Shown: positions 8,409 through 17,461, counted from the stretch's first letter. The stretch is 36,920 nt of DNA from an uncultured Verrucomicrobia subdivision 3 bacterium (GCA_903895255.1 CAITTG010000061.1:1-36920); one strand, 5' to 3'. Numbers and translations are program-made. The notes: a model not told the origin generated them from the sequence alone.

Positions 8409-10193
8409 TTAGGGATATTGCCATACCCAATCCCCCTGGGCCAGGTCCGGACTGGGGTTCTTACCCTGGCCCAATACCACCACCCCGTCATCATCCTGCT
8501 CATTCCAGCCGAGGGAATACAACACGAATTGGCCGTCGGGCGTGAGCCGGTAATGCAAGGACTGGCCGCCAATCACATCCCGCGGGACGGGATTCAGGTA
8601 TTGGGGGGCGAGCGGTTCGAGGGAATCGGGAAATTTGCCCTGCGCCAGCCGGTATCGTTCCAAGGCAATGGCCACGCGGGCCAGGTCCACCGAACTCTGG
8701 CCATGAGCAAACTTGACGCCAGTTGCCAATTCAATAGGCCACTGAAAAAACAGACATTCCAGAATGTTATAGGGTGAAACGTGCTGGCATTGATTCGTCA
8801 CCCAGGCATCCCCCTGCGCGAACAACGCGGGCAAAAATCGATGGGCGGGAACATCCGCCGCCGGCCAGTAAAATTTCTCAATATCTCGCAGGTAACGCAC
8901 TTGGTTTTGATAATACCACCCGGCGGGGACCAGGTGCCCGGCGGAAAACAGGGCCATGACGGGGTCCGATTCCGGAGTTGCCAGGCGGGCGCCACCCGGC
9001 ACATTGTCGCTTAATTCAAAATAACGGCCGGGATGGTGCCGCAGGTAATTTATTTCCCTGGCCGAGTAAACGCGGTCTCCCCGCATGCTGGTCTGGTAAT
9101 CCGCGAGAAAATCCAACCGGGCCAGTTCGACTTCCAGTTCCGCCAGTTGCGCTTCAGACCAGTGATGGTCGGCCAGGCCTTCCCATACCGGTTGCAAGGT
9201 CCATTGCATCATGGCCAGCCGCACGAGATGGGTAATTAAAAAGGGTTCGGTGCGCACGGACTCCGCCAGCCGCAATTGCAGCTGCACATCCGCCAGCGCG
9301 AGTTCGCTCCGGCCGGTTTGCAGCTCGGCGGTGGCGCGGAGGCTGAGCATTTGGTCCGCGCATTTCAAGGCGGCAAGGTGCGGGAGCAAAATTTCCCAAG
9401 GGTCATCCTTGGCATATTCCAAGGGAAAGCGCGAGAACGGCAGCCGGGCGTCCTGACGCAACTCGGCAAGGTCCGCATCAAACCGGCTCAAGGCCTGCAG
9501 GACATCCGCGGCGGGGGACTGCCATTGAGGAGGAAACTTGAAGTGGTTGGTTGGCGCGGCCAGTGTCCGGTAATAGTGCTGGAAAGCGGCCAGATCCGTC
9601 CGCTGGCCGAGGGTCCAGTTGCTCAACTGGTCGGGATATTTAGTGTCGTCCCCCCAGTAATGCATCGAAAGGCGGTTGACCACATTGGTATTGCGCGGCC
9701 GGATTTCGTGGCCGGTGGGGTCGATCATCTGGGCATAGCTGCTGGCCACCAAAGGAGTCAGGGCGAAGTTTTGGTCGGCTGGCACCGGCGGCGGCACCAC
9801 ACTGGCAAAATCAAAACGCACGCCCCGGGCCTCCTCCAGTTGTTTAAACCGGGACCAGGCATGCCAACCGCGCCAGTCTTCCTCGGCGTAAAACAGGGCA
9901 ATGGCGGTGGCGGCGCTTGCCAGCACAAACAATACGCGCCGCAAGTTGCGCCAGCGGCGCAGCCAGCGGAACAGGCGCCCCAGCCAGAGCAGCAAGGTGG
10001 CGCCAACAACACTAATGCCAATAATATAGGCACTGGCCACCAGCCAGTCCGATCCGTTTTGCGGGCGGCCGGGCAGCACGAGCACCAATAGCACCAGAAG
10101 CGGACAAATAACAGTCAGCAGCGTGAGCCACAACTGGAGTCCGGGTGACAAGGACTTTGATGGTTTCACGATTTTGTCAGGTTCCAAGGTCAT
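8409..10193 (-). CDS. Membrane protein of unknown function, last gene of ECF sigma operon
   Basis: This is a 594-residue protein I cannot assign to a named family. Three hydrophobic segments lie near the N-terminus (about 20-42, 51-73 and 85-102). The rest, roughly 490 residues, should be one soluble domain, with Leu/Ala-rich helical stretches around 265-330. The C-terminal segment (ALERYRLAQGKFPDSLEPL, then NPVPRD and FVLYSLGWNEQDDDG) resembles the C-terminal part of GspG-like pseudopilins and recurs, as far as I know, in many Verrucomicrobia and Planctomycetes proteins. The gene starts three bases after the preceding small gene, so the two are probably co-transcribed and translationally linked. 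It may be the effector or sensor of the sigma/anti-sigma pair upstream; this is inference from position. Confidence 0.7.
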   Translation of the reverse strand: MTLEPDKIVKPSKSLSPGLQLWLTLLTVICPLLVLLVLVLPGRPQNGSDWLVASAYIIGISVVGATLLLWLGRLFRWLRRWRNLRRVLFVLASAATAIALFYAEEDWRGWHAWSRFKQLEEARGVRFDFASVVPPPVPADQNFALTPLVASSYAQMIDPTGHEIRPRNTNVVNRLSMHYWGDDTKYPDQLSNWTLGQRTDLAAFQHYYRTLAAPTNHFKFPPQWQSPAADVLQALSRFDADLAELRQDARLPFSRFPLEYAKDDPWEILLPHLAALKCADQMLSLRATAELQTGRSELALADVQLQLRLAESVRTEPFLITHLVRLAMMQWTLQPVWEGLADHHWSEAQLAELEVELARLDFLADYQTSMRGDRVYSAREINYLRHHPGRYFELSDNVPGGARLATPESDPVMALFSAGHLVPAGWYYQNQVRYLRDIEKFYWPAADVPAHRFLPALFAQGDAWVTNQCQHVSPYNILECLFFQWPIELATGVKFAHGQSSVDLARVAIALERYRLAQGKFPDSLEPLAPQYLNPVPRDVIGGQSLHYRLTPDGQFVLYSLGWNEQDDDGVVVLGQGKNPSPDLAQGDWVWQYP

Positions 10194-10196
10194 AAA

Positions 10197-10598
10197 TCAT
10201 CCGATTAGGGTGCGCACGAGCTGGGTATGGGGTCCGGTCTTTTTGGGGCGGTCAGCCTCCCCTGCCCCAGGCGGTCCCAATAATTCAACCAGCAATTTCT
10301 GTTGCTGGCGCAAATCAGCGAGCATTTCCGGGGACGGGGGGGCGGATTTTTCCGCCAGCACCGGGGCGTCGTCCCGTTGCGAGCAATGCAACAGGGCAAT
10401 GACCACCCACACGGCGGCTAATCCCGCCCAGGCAATAGGATGGGGCCAGAACAAGGAGCGCCAGCCGCCGGCGAGGTAGTCACCCCGGGAAACGCGCGAC
10501 GGGGCGGGTGGAACCGCCGCCGCCAGAACTTCCGCGCGCCATTCCGTCGGCAGTGCCTTGAGCGGCACCCGCTGCAATCGTTTTTCAAATTCGTTCAT
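10197..10598 (-). CDS. Small single-pass membrane protein, putative anti-sigma factor
   Basis: This 133-residue protein has one clear membrane segment (about 54-71, AWAGLAAVWVVIALL) between an N-terminal cytoplasmic part (MNEFEKRLQRVPLKALPTEWR) and a charged, proline-rich C-terminal part that includes a Leu/Gln-rich helix (MLADLRQQQKLLVELL). There is no zinc-binding HxxxCxxC motif, so it is not a classical ZAS anti-sigma factor. Its start codon overlaps the stop of the ECF sigma gene by four bases (ATGA). That tight coupling and the topology, not sequence similarity, are the reason for suggesting an anti-sigma role. Confidence 0.65.
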   Translation of the reverse strand: MNEFEKRLQRVPLKALPTEWRAEVLAAAVPPAPSRVSRGDYLAGGWRSLFWPHPIAWAGLAAVWVVIALLHCSQRDDAPVLAEKSAPPSPEMLADLRQQQKLLVELLGPPGAGEADRPKKTGPHTQLVRTLIG

Positions 10599-11134
10599 TT
10601 GATTTCTTCGTAAAGGGGACGCAGCCGCCCGCGTAATTTGTCTAACCCATAGCGATAGCGGCTGGCGACAGTGTTGGGCGGCACATTGAGAATTTCCGCG
10701 ATGGCTTCAAAGGTGAGACCCTCCCACAGTTTGAGATGCACCACCGCCCGCTGCTCAGCCGGCAATTCGCCCAGGGCGACGGCCAATTCCCGCCGAAACA
10801 GTTGCTCATCGGGATCAACCGCCGGGGCGAACGGCGATTGTTCCACAGCCAACCCTTCCCGGGTCCGGTCGCGGACGGCGCGACGGCGCATGAGGTCCAC
10901 GGCGGCATTATGCGCCAGGCGCATGAGGTAAGCCCGCTCGTGCTCGATGCCGGCCAACCGAGCGGCATCCCGGGAAAGTTTGATGAAAACTTCCTGTAAC
11001 AAATCACGACTATCCGCCTCCGCCCGGGTAAAGTTGAGCAGAAAGGCAAACAAAGCGCTTGCGTGCTCGTCGTAAAGACGTTCAATTTGCATGGGACCGG
11101 GCATCCAGAAGCTATAACGCACCGGGGAGGGCAT
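10595..11134 (-). CDS. ECF-type RNA polymerase sigma factor
   Basis: This is a sigma-70 family protein of the short extracytoplasmic-function type with only regions 2 and 4. Region 2 appears as LYDEHASALFAFLLNF, DLLQEVFIKLSRD and YLMRLAHNAAVDLMRRR. Region 4 is LPAEQRAVVHLKLWEGLTF followed by the helix-turn-helix AEILNVPPNTVASRYRYGLDKL. Several in-frame starts exist: 11206, 11134, 11104 and 11092. The ATG at 11134 has an AAAAGG stretch upstream; the one at 11092 (MQIERLYDEH) fits the family's usual N-terminus. The gene heads an operon with the small membrane protein (four-base overlap) and the 594-residue membrane protein. It is divergent from nusA and shares the region 11135-11324 with it. 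Its regulon is unknown. Confidence 0.88.
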   Translation of the reverse strand: MPSPVRYSFWMPGPMQIERLYDEHASALFAFLLNFTRAEADSRDLLQEVFIKLSRDAARLAGIEHERAYLMRLAHNAAVDLMRRRAVRDRTREGLAVEQSPFAPAVDPDEQLFRRELAVALGELPAEQRAVVHLKLWEGLTFEAIAEILNVPPNTVASRYRYGLDKLRGRLRPLYEEIK

Positions 11135-11177
11135 TTTGTCTAGCCTTTTGAGGAAAAAGCACCGGTCACTGGAAGCT

Positions 11178-11189
11178 GTGCATTTGCAC
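11178..11189. promoter_or_regulatory. 12-bp palindrome abutting the nusA promoter
   Basis: GTGCA-TT-TGCAC is a perfect dyad that ends immediately before the -35 hexamer of the nusA promoter and lies upstream of the divergent ECF sigma gene. It is well placed for a regulator acting on either gene. Evidence is symmetry and position only. Confidence 0.35.
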
Positions 11190-11217
11190 TTGACGAACCT
11201 CCCCAACTTTCTATACT
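11190..11217 (+). promoter_or_regulatory. Sigma-70 promoter of nusA
   Basis: TTGACG (11190-11195) and TATACT (11212-11217) each match the consensus at five of six bases, with a 16-base spacer. The predicted start near 11224 gives a leader of about 100 bases before the nusA ATG at 11325. Confidence 0.7.
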
Positions 11218-11263
11218 CATTCGACTAGAACGGTAAAGTTTACTGGTTTGACCAGCGCGCGCG

Positions 11264-11296
11264 AAGTCGGATGATCACCATCTCCGACTTTTTTGT
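11264..11296 (+). terminator. Terminator-like hairpin in the nusA leader (candidate attenuator)
   Basis: AAGTCGGA (11264-11271) pairs perfectly with TCCGACTT (11283-11290) over an 11-base loop and runs into a T tract. No plus-strand gene lies upstream for more than 7 kb, so it is not an ordinary gene-end terminator. It lies between the nusA promoter and the nusA start. A small hairpin CTGGT-TTG-ACCAG (11243-11255) precedes it. CCAGCG inside that segment can also pair with CGCTGG just after the T tract, which offers alternative folds. Confidence 0.6.
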
Positions 11297-11324
11297 TCGC
11301 TGGATTCAAACCTGTTGTTTCGCT

Positions 11325-12605
11325 ATGAATGCAGATTTTTTGGCAGTACTGGAATTTTGGGAACGTGAAAAGGGCATCAATCGTGATGTCCTGATTGGCG
11401 CTGTTCAGGAGGCACTGCTCTCTGCGGCTAAAAAAGCGGTCGGGCCCGCCCGCGAACTCCGCGTGGAAATCGACCAAAAGAACGGCGACATCAAGGCCTT
11501 TGCCAAATTGATTGTCTCCGAGAAGGTTATTTCCAAACACGACCAGATTTCGGTCTTTGATGCCCGCCGCGTCAAGGCGGAAGCCCAGGTGGGCGACGAA
11601 CTCGAACTCGAAGTCACCCCCACGGGCTTTGGCCGCATCGCCTCGCAATACGCCAAACAGGCCCTGATGCAGAAAATTCGCATCGCGGAAAAGCAATTGA
11701 TTTTCACGGAATTCAAAGACCGCGTCGGTGATATTATCAGTGGCACCGTGCGCCGCTTTGAGCGCTCGGATGTCATCATGGATCTGGGCAAGTATGAGGC
11801 CATGCTGCCCAACCGTGAGCGCGTCCCCACCGAGGAATATCAAGTGGGCGAACGCGTCCGCTGTTACGTTAAAGCCGTGGAACAGGGCCCGCACGGCCCG
11901 GAAATCATTCTCTCCCGCGCCGATCCCCGGTTTGTCGTGAAACTCTTCCAGTTGGAGGTTTCCGAAATCAATGACGGCACCATTGAAATCAAAGGCATCG
12001 CCCGCGAACCCGGTTTTCGCACCAAGATGGCCGTGTATTCCCGCGACAACAAAGTGGACCCGGTGGGCGCCTGTGTCGGCATGCGGGGCCAGCGGGTCAA
12101 AAACATCGTCCGTGAACTGAACAATGAAAAGGTGGATGTCATCCCCTGGTCGGCGGACATCAAGACCTTCGTCACCAAGGCACTGGAACCGGCCAAGCTC
12201 AAGAGCATTGAGACCGATGAGCGCGGGCATCGCGTGAAAATTCTGGTCAGCGAAGACCAGTTGTCCCTCGCCATTGGCAAACGCGGCCAGAACGCGCGTT
12301 TGACCGCCCGCCTAACCGGCTGGGAAGTGGATATCGACGCCGAGCACGTGGTGGCCAAGGGTTTTAATGAGAAAGTAGCCGAAGCGGTCGCCTCCATCGC
12401 GGCCATTCCCGGAGTGACCCGTGAACAAGCTGATGCCTTGGTGCATGCCGGCTTGACCCGGATTGAAGATTTATTGTCAGCCGAAGCCGGCGACATCGCG
12501 GACATTCCCCTGATTGGGGAAAATGCCGCGGCGATTCTAGCCTCCGCCCACGCCGAGGCCGAACGCCGCACCCTCAAAGTGGGTGGTGCGCCGGTGAATC
12601 CATGA
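11325..12605 (+). CDS. nusA: Transcription termination/antitermination factor NusA
   Basis: NusA binds RNA polymerase and RNA, and promotes pausing, termination or antitermination. The 426-residue product has the N-terminal polymerase-binding domain (LAVLEFWEREKGINRDVLI), an S1 domain (DIISGTVRRFERSDVIMDLG) and KH domains with the typical GACVGMRGQRVKNIV and LAIGKRGQNARL motifs. A C-terminal helix-hairpin-helix segment (IPGVTREQADALVHAG, then DIPLIGENAAAIL) follows. The ATG at 11325 gives the usual MNADFLAVLEF start; the frame is open further back but that stretch covers the leader hairpin. The usual upstream partner rimP is absent here, replaced by the divergent ECF operon. infB follows after 96 bases. 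Confidence 0.97.
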   Translation: MNADFLAVLEFWEREKGINRDVLIGAVQEALLSAAKKAVGPARELRVEIDQKNGDIKAFAKLIVSEKVISKHDQISVFDARRVKAEAQVGDELELEVTPTGFGRIASQYAKQALMQKIRIAEKQLIFTEFKDRVGDIISGTVRRFERSDVIMDLGKYEAMLPNRERVPTEEYQVGERVRCYVKAVEQGPHGPEIILSRADPRFVVKLFQLEVSEINDGTIEIKGIAREPGFRTKMAVYSRDNKVDPVGACVGMRGQRVKNIVRELNNEKVDVIPWSADIKTFVTKALEPAKLKSIETDERGHRVKILVSEDQLSLAIGKRGQNARLTARLTGWEVDIDAEHVVAKGFNEKVAEAVASIAAIPGVTREQADALVHAGLTRIEDLLSAEAGDIADIPLIGENAAAILASAHAEAERRTLKVGGAPVNP

Positions 12606-12701
12606 TTTGGTTTATGACGCCCTTGAAAAAAGCGTTATGTTTGGTGAGCTGAGCCATGAAGGCACGTCTCACATTTTGGTCGGATCTGGTTAAAGATATT
12701 T

Positions 12702-15305
12702 ATGCCCGTTCGGATTTACGATATATCGAAGAAGCTTGGCTTGGAAAACAAGGACATCCTTGTCAAAGCCAAGGCCTTGGGCATTGCTGCCGCCAAGGTC
12801 CCCTCCAGTTCGTTGGATAAAATCAGCGCGGAATACCTTGAGGAGGAACTGATCAAAGACCGTCCGGAGCTGGCCGCGCGGCTGGCTCCCAAACCGGCGG
12901 AAGCCCCCCGGCCACCCGTGGTCGAGGAAAAGGTGGTGATCATTTCCGCCCCGCCGCCCCCGCCCATCGTTCACGCCGAACCCGTGGTGGTGGTTTCGCC
13001 CCCGCCAGCACCCACGCCCGTCGCGGTTGCACCCGCTGCCAGTGTCCCACCGTCAACGGCTCCAGCCAATGGCGCTGAGCACAACGTTTCGCTGGCCGCC
13101 AACGCCGAGCCGCCACCCGTCATTGCCGAGCCGGCCCCCGAACCAATCGCCGACGCGGCTCCCGCTCTCGAAACCGAACCGGCGGTGCCCAGTGCTCCGG
13201 CGCCGGCTGCCCCAATTGTCCACAAGGTGGGTGATCTGGTGGGACGCATCGAACTGCCGCCCCGTCCGCAAGCCCGCGTGGGCGACAAAGTCGGCTCGGT
13301 TAAGTTACCACCGCCCCGGCAACCAGCTCCCCAAGGCCGTCCGGGCAACCCGCCCCCCCGGTCCAACCAGCCCGGCCAGCCGACCTCCCCGCCCCGGAAT
13401 GATTACCGTCCCGGCCAGCGCTTCCAACCCGGTGGCCGCCCCGGCGTCGCGCCCGCGCGCGACAATACCAAGGCTCCCGGCCAGGCGCCCCAGCCCAAGT
13501 TTTTCGCTCCTGCCGGCGGCGAGGTCATCATCATCAAGCCGCCCATCGCGGTGCGCGAACTGGCCACCCAGCTCAAGCAAAAGCCCTTCAAAATCATCGC
13601 CGACCTCATGGAACTGGGCGTGTTCGCCAACGTCAACCAGGCCATCGACGAGAAAGTCGCCCAGCAGCTCTGTGCCAAATACGGTTTCCGTTTTGAGGTG
13701 GAAAAACGCGAGCGCGGCGGCGGCATGGTCCATGCCGTGGAGAAAAAGGTCGAGCTTGACTTTGAGGACAAGGCGGAGGAACTCAAGCCGCGCGCCCCGG
13801 TGGTCACCATCATGGGCCACGTGGACCATGGCAAAACCTCCCTGCTCGATGTCATCCGCAAAGCCAACGTGGCCGCCGGCGAGGCCGGGGGCATCACCCA
13901 GCACATCGGCGCTTACACCATCTCCGTGCCCCATCCGGAGCGGAAAAATGAGCTCGCACAAATCACCTTTCTGGACACCCCCGGCCACGCCGCCTTCAGC
14001 TCCATGCGCGCCCGCGGGGCCAACGTCACGGATCTCGTGGTCCTGGTGGTTGCCGCCAATGACGGCGTCATGCCCCAAACCCTCGAGGCCTTGAGCCATG
14101 CAAAAGCCGCCAAGGTGCCCATCCTCGTCGCGGTCAATAAAATCGACCACCCCAACGCCAATCCCATGAAAGTCCGGCAGCAGTTGCAGGACAAGGGCCT
14201 GGTGCCGGATGACTGGGGTGGTGACACCATTTTCGTGGATGTTTCCGCCCTCACCAAGGTTGGGGTGGACAAACTGCTGGAAATGATCCTGCTCCAATCG
14301 GAGCTCCTCGAACTCAAGGCCAATCCCAACCGCCGGGCCAAGGGCAATGTCATTGAATCCGGTGTGGAACCCGGCGGACCCACCGCGACGGTGCTGGTGC
14401 GCAAAGGCACTTTAAAAATCGGCGAGATCATTCTGTGCGGTGAATTTTACGGCCGCGTTCGGGCGCTCATCAACGAGGAAGACAAACGCCTCAAGGAAGC
14501 CGGGCCTTCAGTGGCCGTCAAAGTCCTCGGCCTCAACGGGGTGCCCGATGCCGGCCAGGAATTCAGCGTGGTCGAGGACGAAAAGGCCGCCCGCGAACTC
14601 GCTGAACAGCGGTTTCTGGCCGCCAAAGCCCAGGGCCAGGAGGACAAAAAAGTCACCCTGGAAAACCTGTTTGCCACCCTCGCCGCCAACCAGAGCAAAG
14701 TACTCAAGGTGGTCGTCAAGGCCGATACCCAGGGATCGGTGGAGGCCATTGTCGAGGCCCTCAATAAAATTGAGTCCGACAAAGTCTCCCTCGAGGTCAT
14801 CCACAGCGACGTGGGCACCATTACCGAAAACGACGTGGCCTTGGCCTCCGCCTCGAGCTGCATCATCCTCGGCTTTCACACCCGGCTGGACAGCACCGCC
14901 GCAGAAAAGGCCAAACACGCCGGGGTGCAGATCAAATTGTACGCCATTATTTACGAGTTGATCGACCAGGTGAAAGAAGCCATGGCCGGGCTCCTCGATC
15001 CACTGGTGCGCGAAGTTGTTATTGGCTCCGCCGAAATTCGCAAGGTGTTTGAATTGTCCAAGGGCGTGCCCGTGGCTGGTTGCATGATCGCCAGCGGCCG
15101 CATCGTCAAGGGCAAGGTGCGGGTGCGCCGCCGCAAAGACATTATTTACGAGGGCATCACCCAATCCCTGCGCCGGTTTCAGGACGAGGTCAACGAGGTT
15201 CGGGCCGGGATGGAATGCGGTATTCGCATCGATGGCTACAGCGATTTCCAGGTTGGGGACGCCATCGAATGCTACACGCTGGAAAAAGTGGCCGCCAAGT
15301 TATGA
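12702..15305 (+). CDS. infB: Translation initiation factor IF-2
   Basis: IF-2 is the GTPase that places fMet-tRNA on the 30S subunit and joins the 50S subunit. The product is 867 residues long. An N-terminal IF2_N module ([20 protein letters not shown]) is followed by a Pro/Ala-rich linker (about 60-270), then a second IF2_N-type segment ([20 protein letters not shown]). The GTPase domain has the P-loop GHVDHGKTS (372-380), DTPGHAAF, and NKID as the guanine-specificity motif. The C-terminal beta-barrel and fMet-tRNA-binding domains run to the end. The linker is compositionally biased and produces long meaningless frames on the other strand. It sits between nusA and rbfA, the classic order. 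Confidence 0.97.
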   Translation: MPVRIYDISKKLGLENKDILVKAKALGIAAAKVPSSSLDKISAEYLEEELIKDRPELAARLAPKPAEAPRPPVVEEKVVIISAPPPPPIVHAEPVVVVSPPPAPTPVAVAPAASVPPSTAPANGAEHNVSLAANAEPPPVIAEPAPEPIADAAPALETEPAVPSAPAPAAPIVHKVGDLVGRIELPPRPQARVGDKVGSVKLPPPRQPAPQGRPGNPPPRSNQPGQPTSPPRNDYRPGQRFQPGGRPGVAPARDNTKAPGQAPQPKFFAPAGGEVIIIKPPIAVRELATQLKQKPFKIIADLMELGVFANVNQAIDEKVAQQLCAKYGFRFEVEKRERGGGMVHAVEKKVELDFEDKAEELKPRAPVVTIMGHVDHGKTSLLDVIRKANVAAGEAGGITQHIGAYTISVPHPERKNELAQITFLDTPGHAAFSSMRARGANVTDLVVLVVAANDGVMPQTLEALSHAKAAKVPILVAVNKIDHPNANPMKVRQQLQDKGLVPDDWGGDTIFVDVSALTKVGVDKLLEMILLQSELLELKANPNRRAKGNVIESGVEPGGPTATVLVRKGTLKIGEIILCGEFYGRVRALINEEDKRLKEAGPSVAVKVLGLNGVPDAGQEFSVVEDEKAARELAEQRFLAAKAQGQEDKKVTLENLFATLAANQSKVLKVVVKADTQGSVEAIVEALNKIESDKVSLEVIHSDVGTITENDVALASASSCIILGFHTRLDSTAAEKAKHAGVQIKLYAIIYELIDQVKEAMAGLLDPLVREVVIGSAEIRKVFELSKGVPVAGCMIASGRIVKGKVRVRRRKDIIYEGITQSLRRFQDEVNEVRAGMECGIRIDGYSDFQVGDAIECYTLEKVAAKL

Positions 15306-15313
15306 TTCGTCGC

Positions 15314-15339
15314 GGGGCGAACCGCCGGTCGGTTGCCCC
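15314..15339 (+). other. RNA hairpin between infB and rbfA
   Basis: GGGGCGAACCG pairs with CGGTTGCCCC (10 bp, one bulged G) over a five-base loop, starting nine bases after the infB stop. There is no T tract, so it is more likely an mRNA-stability or processing element than a terminator. Confidence 0.5.
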
Positions 15340-15381
15340 GGACGCCACTTTCCCAGCCGAAACTCTCAGCCATACCAAAAC

Positions 15382-15756
15382 ATGTCCGGTGTCCGTCATG
15401 AACGAGTGCGCGAACTGCTCAAGCGCGAAATTGGCGAGTCCATCCGCCGCGAATTTGCGACGGGTGACGTGGGCCTGATCACGGTCAATGATGTGGTGCC
15501 AGCCGGCGACCTCAAGTCCGCCGTGGTGTACGTCAGTATTCTGGGCAACACCGACCAGCAAAAACGCGGTCTCGTGAAATTAAACGAAGCGCGCATCCGC
15601 CTCCAGGCCATGGTCGCCCGGGCGGTGGTCCTGAAATACACCCCCCTCCTCAAATTTGTCGCGGATGACACCATCGTGCGCGGCAACCGGGTCCTCCAAA
15701 TCATGGAAGAGCTGGAAAAAGCGGAACCTTCCGGCGACGCCCCGACGCCCCCGTGA
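15382..15756 (+). CDS. rbfA: Ribosome-binding factor A
   Basis: RbfA is a small KH-fold protein that binds immature 30S subunits and helps 16S rRNA 5'-end maturation, especially in the cold. The 124-residue product starts MSGVRHERVRELLKREIGE and has GLITVNDVVPAGDLKSAVVYVSILG and LKYTPLLKFVADDTI, as expected for the family. I chose the ATG at 15382 because the open frame before it overlaps infB and is not family-like. Its stop overlaps the next start by four bases (GTGA), which indicates translational coupling. Confidence 0.93.
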   Translation: MSGVRHERVRELLKREIGESIRREFATGDVGLITVNDVVPAGDLKSAVVYVSILGNTDQQKRGLVKLNEARIRLQAMVARAVVLKYTPLLKFVADDTIVRGNRVLQIMEELEKAEPSGDAPTPP

Positions 15757-16736
15757 AAAGCCATCCCAAAGTCATCGACCGGATCATCGAAACCATCCGG
15801 GAACATCAAACTTTCTGCGTGGTCGGCCACGTCCGCCCGGACGGAGACTGCATCGGCTCGCAACTGGGATTGGGCATGGCCCTGCAAAATGAGGGCAAAC
15901 AGGTGGTCTGCTGGAATGAGGATGCCGCCCCGGCCAAGCTGAAATTTCTGGATCCCACCGGCATGTTTGCCCGCCCCAAGCGTGGCGAGTCATTTGACTG
16001 CGTTATCGCCACCGACTGCGCCAGTTTCGAACGACTCGGTCGCACCGGTGATTGCATCGCCAACCGCAAGGTGATGATCAACATCGACCATCACGAGAGC
16101 AACACCCGGTACGCGGACATCAACTGGGTTTCCGCCCGCGAGGCTTCCACGGGCGAGCTCATCTTTCGTCTGCTCAAAGTCGCCCGCTGGCCTATCACCA
16201 AACCCATGGCGGACAACTTATTCACCGCCGTTTCGACCGACACCGGCTCGTTTCAGTATGCCAACACCCGGCCCGGCACCTTTCACACCGGGGCCGAACT
16301 CGTGACCCGCGGGGCGAACCTGGCCAAAATTTGCGACGAGGTCTACCAATCCTATCCTCTTTCCCGTGTCCGCCTGCTGAAACTGGTTTACAATAAATTC
16401 CGCCTCACCGCGGACGACCGCATCGCCTGGTTCTGGCTGAAAAAGGCCGATTTCACGCGCACCGGGGCCGTGACCAATGATTCCGAGGGCCTGATTGACC
16501 ATATTCGGGCCATTGAACCGGTGGTCGTCGCCTGTGTTTTTGAGGAATTGGATTCGGAACTCACCCGCATCAGCCTCCGCTCCAAAAGCGACAAAATTAA
16601 CGTCAACGAAATCGCCGCGCTCTTTGGCGGGGGCGGGCATTCGGCGGCCGCCGGGGCGCGCATCGCGGGCAATCCCCTGTCCGTGCAGCGGCGGGTGCTG
16701 GCCGCCATCAAAAAGGCCCTGACCGCCGCCGCTTAA
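15753..16736 (+). CDS. nrnA: DHH/DHHA1 phosphoesterase, NrnA-like oligoribonuclease/pAp phosphatase
   Basis: The 327-residue product belongs to the DHH superfamily of metal-dependent phosphoesterases. Seen motifs are GHVRPDGDCIGS (25-36), the aspartate in VIATDCAS (Asp88), the name-giving DHH (112-114) and a C-terminal DHHA1 glycine-rich motif FGGGGHSAAAG (291-301). NrnA-type members degrade 2-5 nt RNAs and dephosphorylate 3'-phosphoadenosine 5'-phosphate; a cyclic-dinucleotide phosphodiesterase activity is a related possibility. It starts with GTG overlapping the rbfA stop and ends five bases before truB, so it sits in the same operon. Position next to rbfA and truB is common for this family. 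Confidence 0.88.
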   Translation: MKSHPKVIDRIIETIREHQTFCVVGHVRPDGDCIGSQLGLGMALQNEGKQVVCWNEDAAPAKLKFLDPTGMFARPKRGESFDCVIATDCASFERLGRTGDCIANRKVMINIDHHESNTRYADINWVSAREASTGELIFRLLKVARWPITKPMADNLFTAVSTDTGSFQYANTRPGTFHTGAELVTRGANLAKICDEVYQSYPLSRVRLLKLVYNKFRLTADDRIAWFWLKKADFTRTGAVTNDSEGLIDHIRAIEPVVVACVFEELDSELTRISLRSKSDKINVNEIAALFGGGGHSAAAGARIAGNPLSVQRRVLAAIKKALTAAA

Positions 16737-16741
16737 TTTTC

Positions 16742-17458
16742 ATGCAAGAATTCACCGCCCTGGACGGAGCCCTGCTGGTCGACAAACCTCCCGGACCAAC
16801 CTCCCATGATGTGGTGGACGCCATCCGCCGGCGCTTCGGCATCAAAAAGGTCGGCCATTGCGGCACGCTCGATCCCAATGCCACCGGCCTGCTGATTATC
16901 GTGCTGGGCCGGGCCACCAAACTTTCGGAGCGGCTAATGGGCGATGACAAAGTGTACGAAGGCACCATCAAATTTGGCGAAACGACCACCAGCCATGATT
17001 CGGATGGTGAAATTACCGCCACCCGGCCGGTCCCGCCGCTGACGCTCGAACTCCTCAACCACGAGGCCAGCCTCTTCGTGGGGGACCAGATGCAGTTGCC
17101 CCCCATGGTTTCCGCCATCAAAAAAGACGGCGTCCCCCTCTACAAACTGGCCCGCAAGGGCATTGAAATCGAGCGCGAGCCGCGGCTGGTGCACATTTAT
17201 AATTATCGGTTCACCACCTGCCAGCCACCCGTGGCGGATTTTTGCGTAGCCTGCACCAAGGGCACTTACATCCGGAGCCTGGCCAATGATCTGGGCGAAA
17301 AACTCGGTTGTGGCGCCCACCTCACCGCCCTGCGCCGCACCGCCTCCGGCCGTTTTGATGTCGCCGACGCCCTGCCCTTAGATGCCATCCTCAAATTGCC
17401 CGTCACCGAATTGGAGAAGCGCGTCCTTCCCTATTTGCGGCTGGCCGCCAATGCCTGA
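16742..17458 (+). CDS. truB: tRNA pseudouridine(55) synthase TruB
   Basis: TruB converts U55 in the T-loop of tRNAs to pseudouridine and acts as a tRNA chaperone. The 238-residue protein begins with DGALLVDKPPGPTSHDVV and has the catalytic motif VGHCGTLDPNATGLL, with Asp44 as the nucleophile. Later KVYEGTIKFGETT, the MVSAIKKDGVPLYKLARKG segment and CTKGTYIRSLANDLGEKLG match the family. It is shorter than the E. coli enzyme because the C-terminal PUA-type extension is reduced or missing. No Shine-Dalgarno sequence is seen. ribF follows after three bases. Confidence 0.96.
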   Translation: MQEFTALDGALLVDKPPGPTSHDVVDAIRRRFGIKKVGHCGTLDPNATGLLIIVLGRATKLSERLMGDDKVYEGTIKFGETTTSHDSDGEITATRPVPPLTLELLNHEASLFVGDQMQLPPMVSAIKKDGVPLYKLARKGIEIEREPRLVHIYNYRFTTCQPPVADFCVACTKGTYIRSLANDLGEKLGCGAHLTALRRTASGRFDVADALPLDAILKLPVTELEKRVLPYLRLAANA

Positions 17459-17461
17459 CGC

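Noticed and set aside
13027..14094. A long second plus-strand frame inside infB
   Set aside because: It is Pro/Ser/Arg-rich and out of frame with the GTPase motifs of infB.
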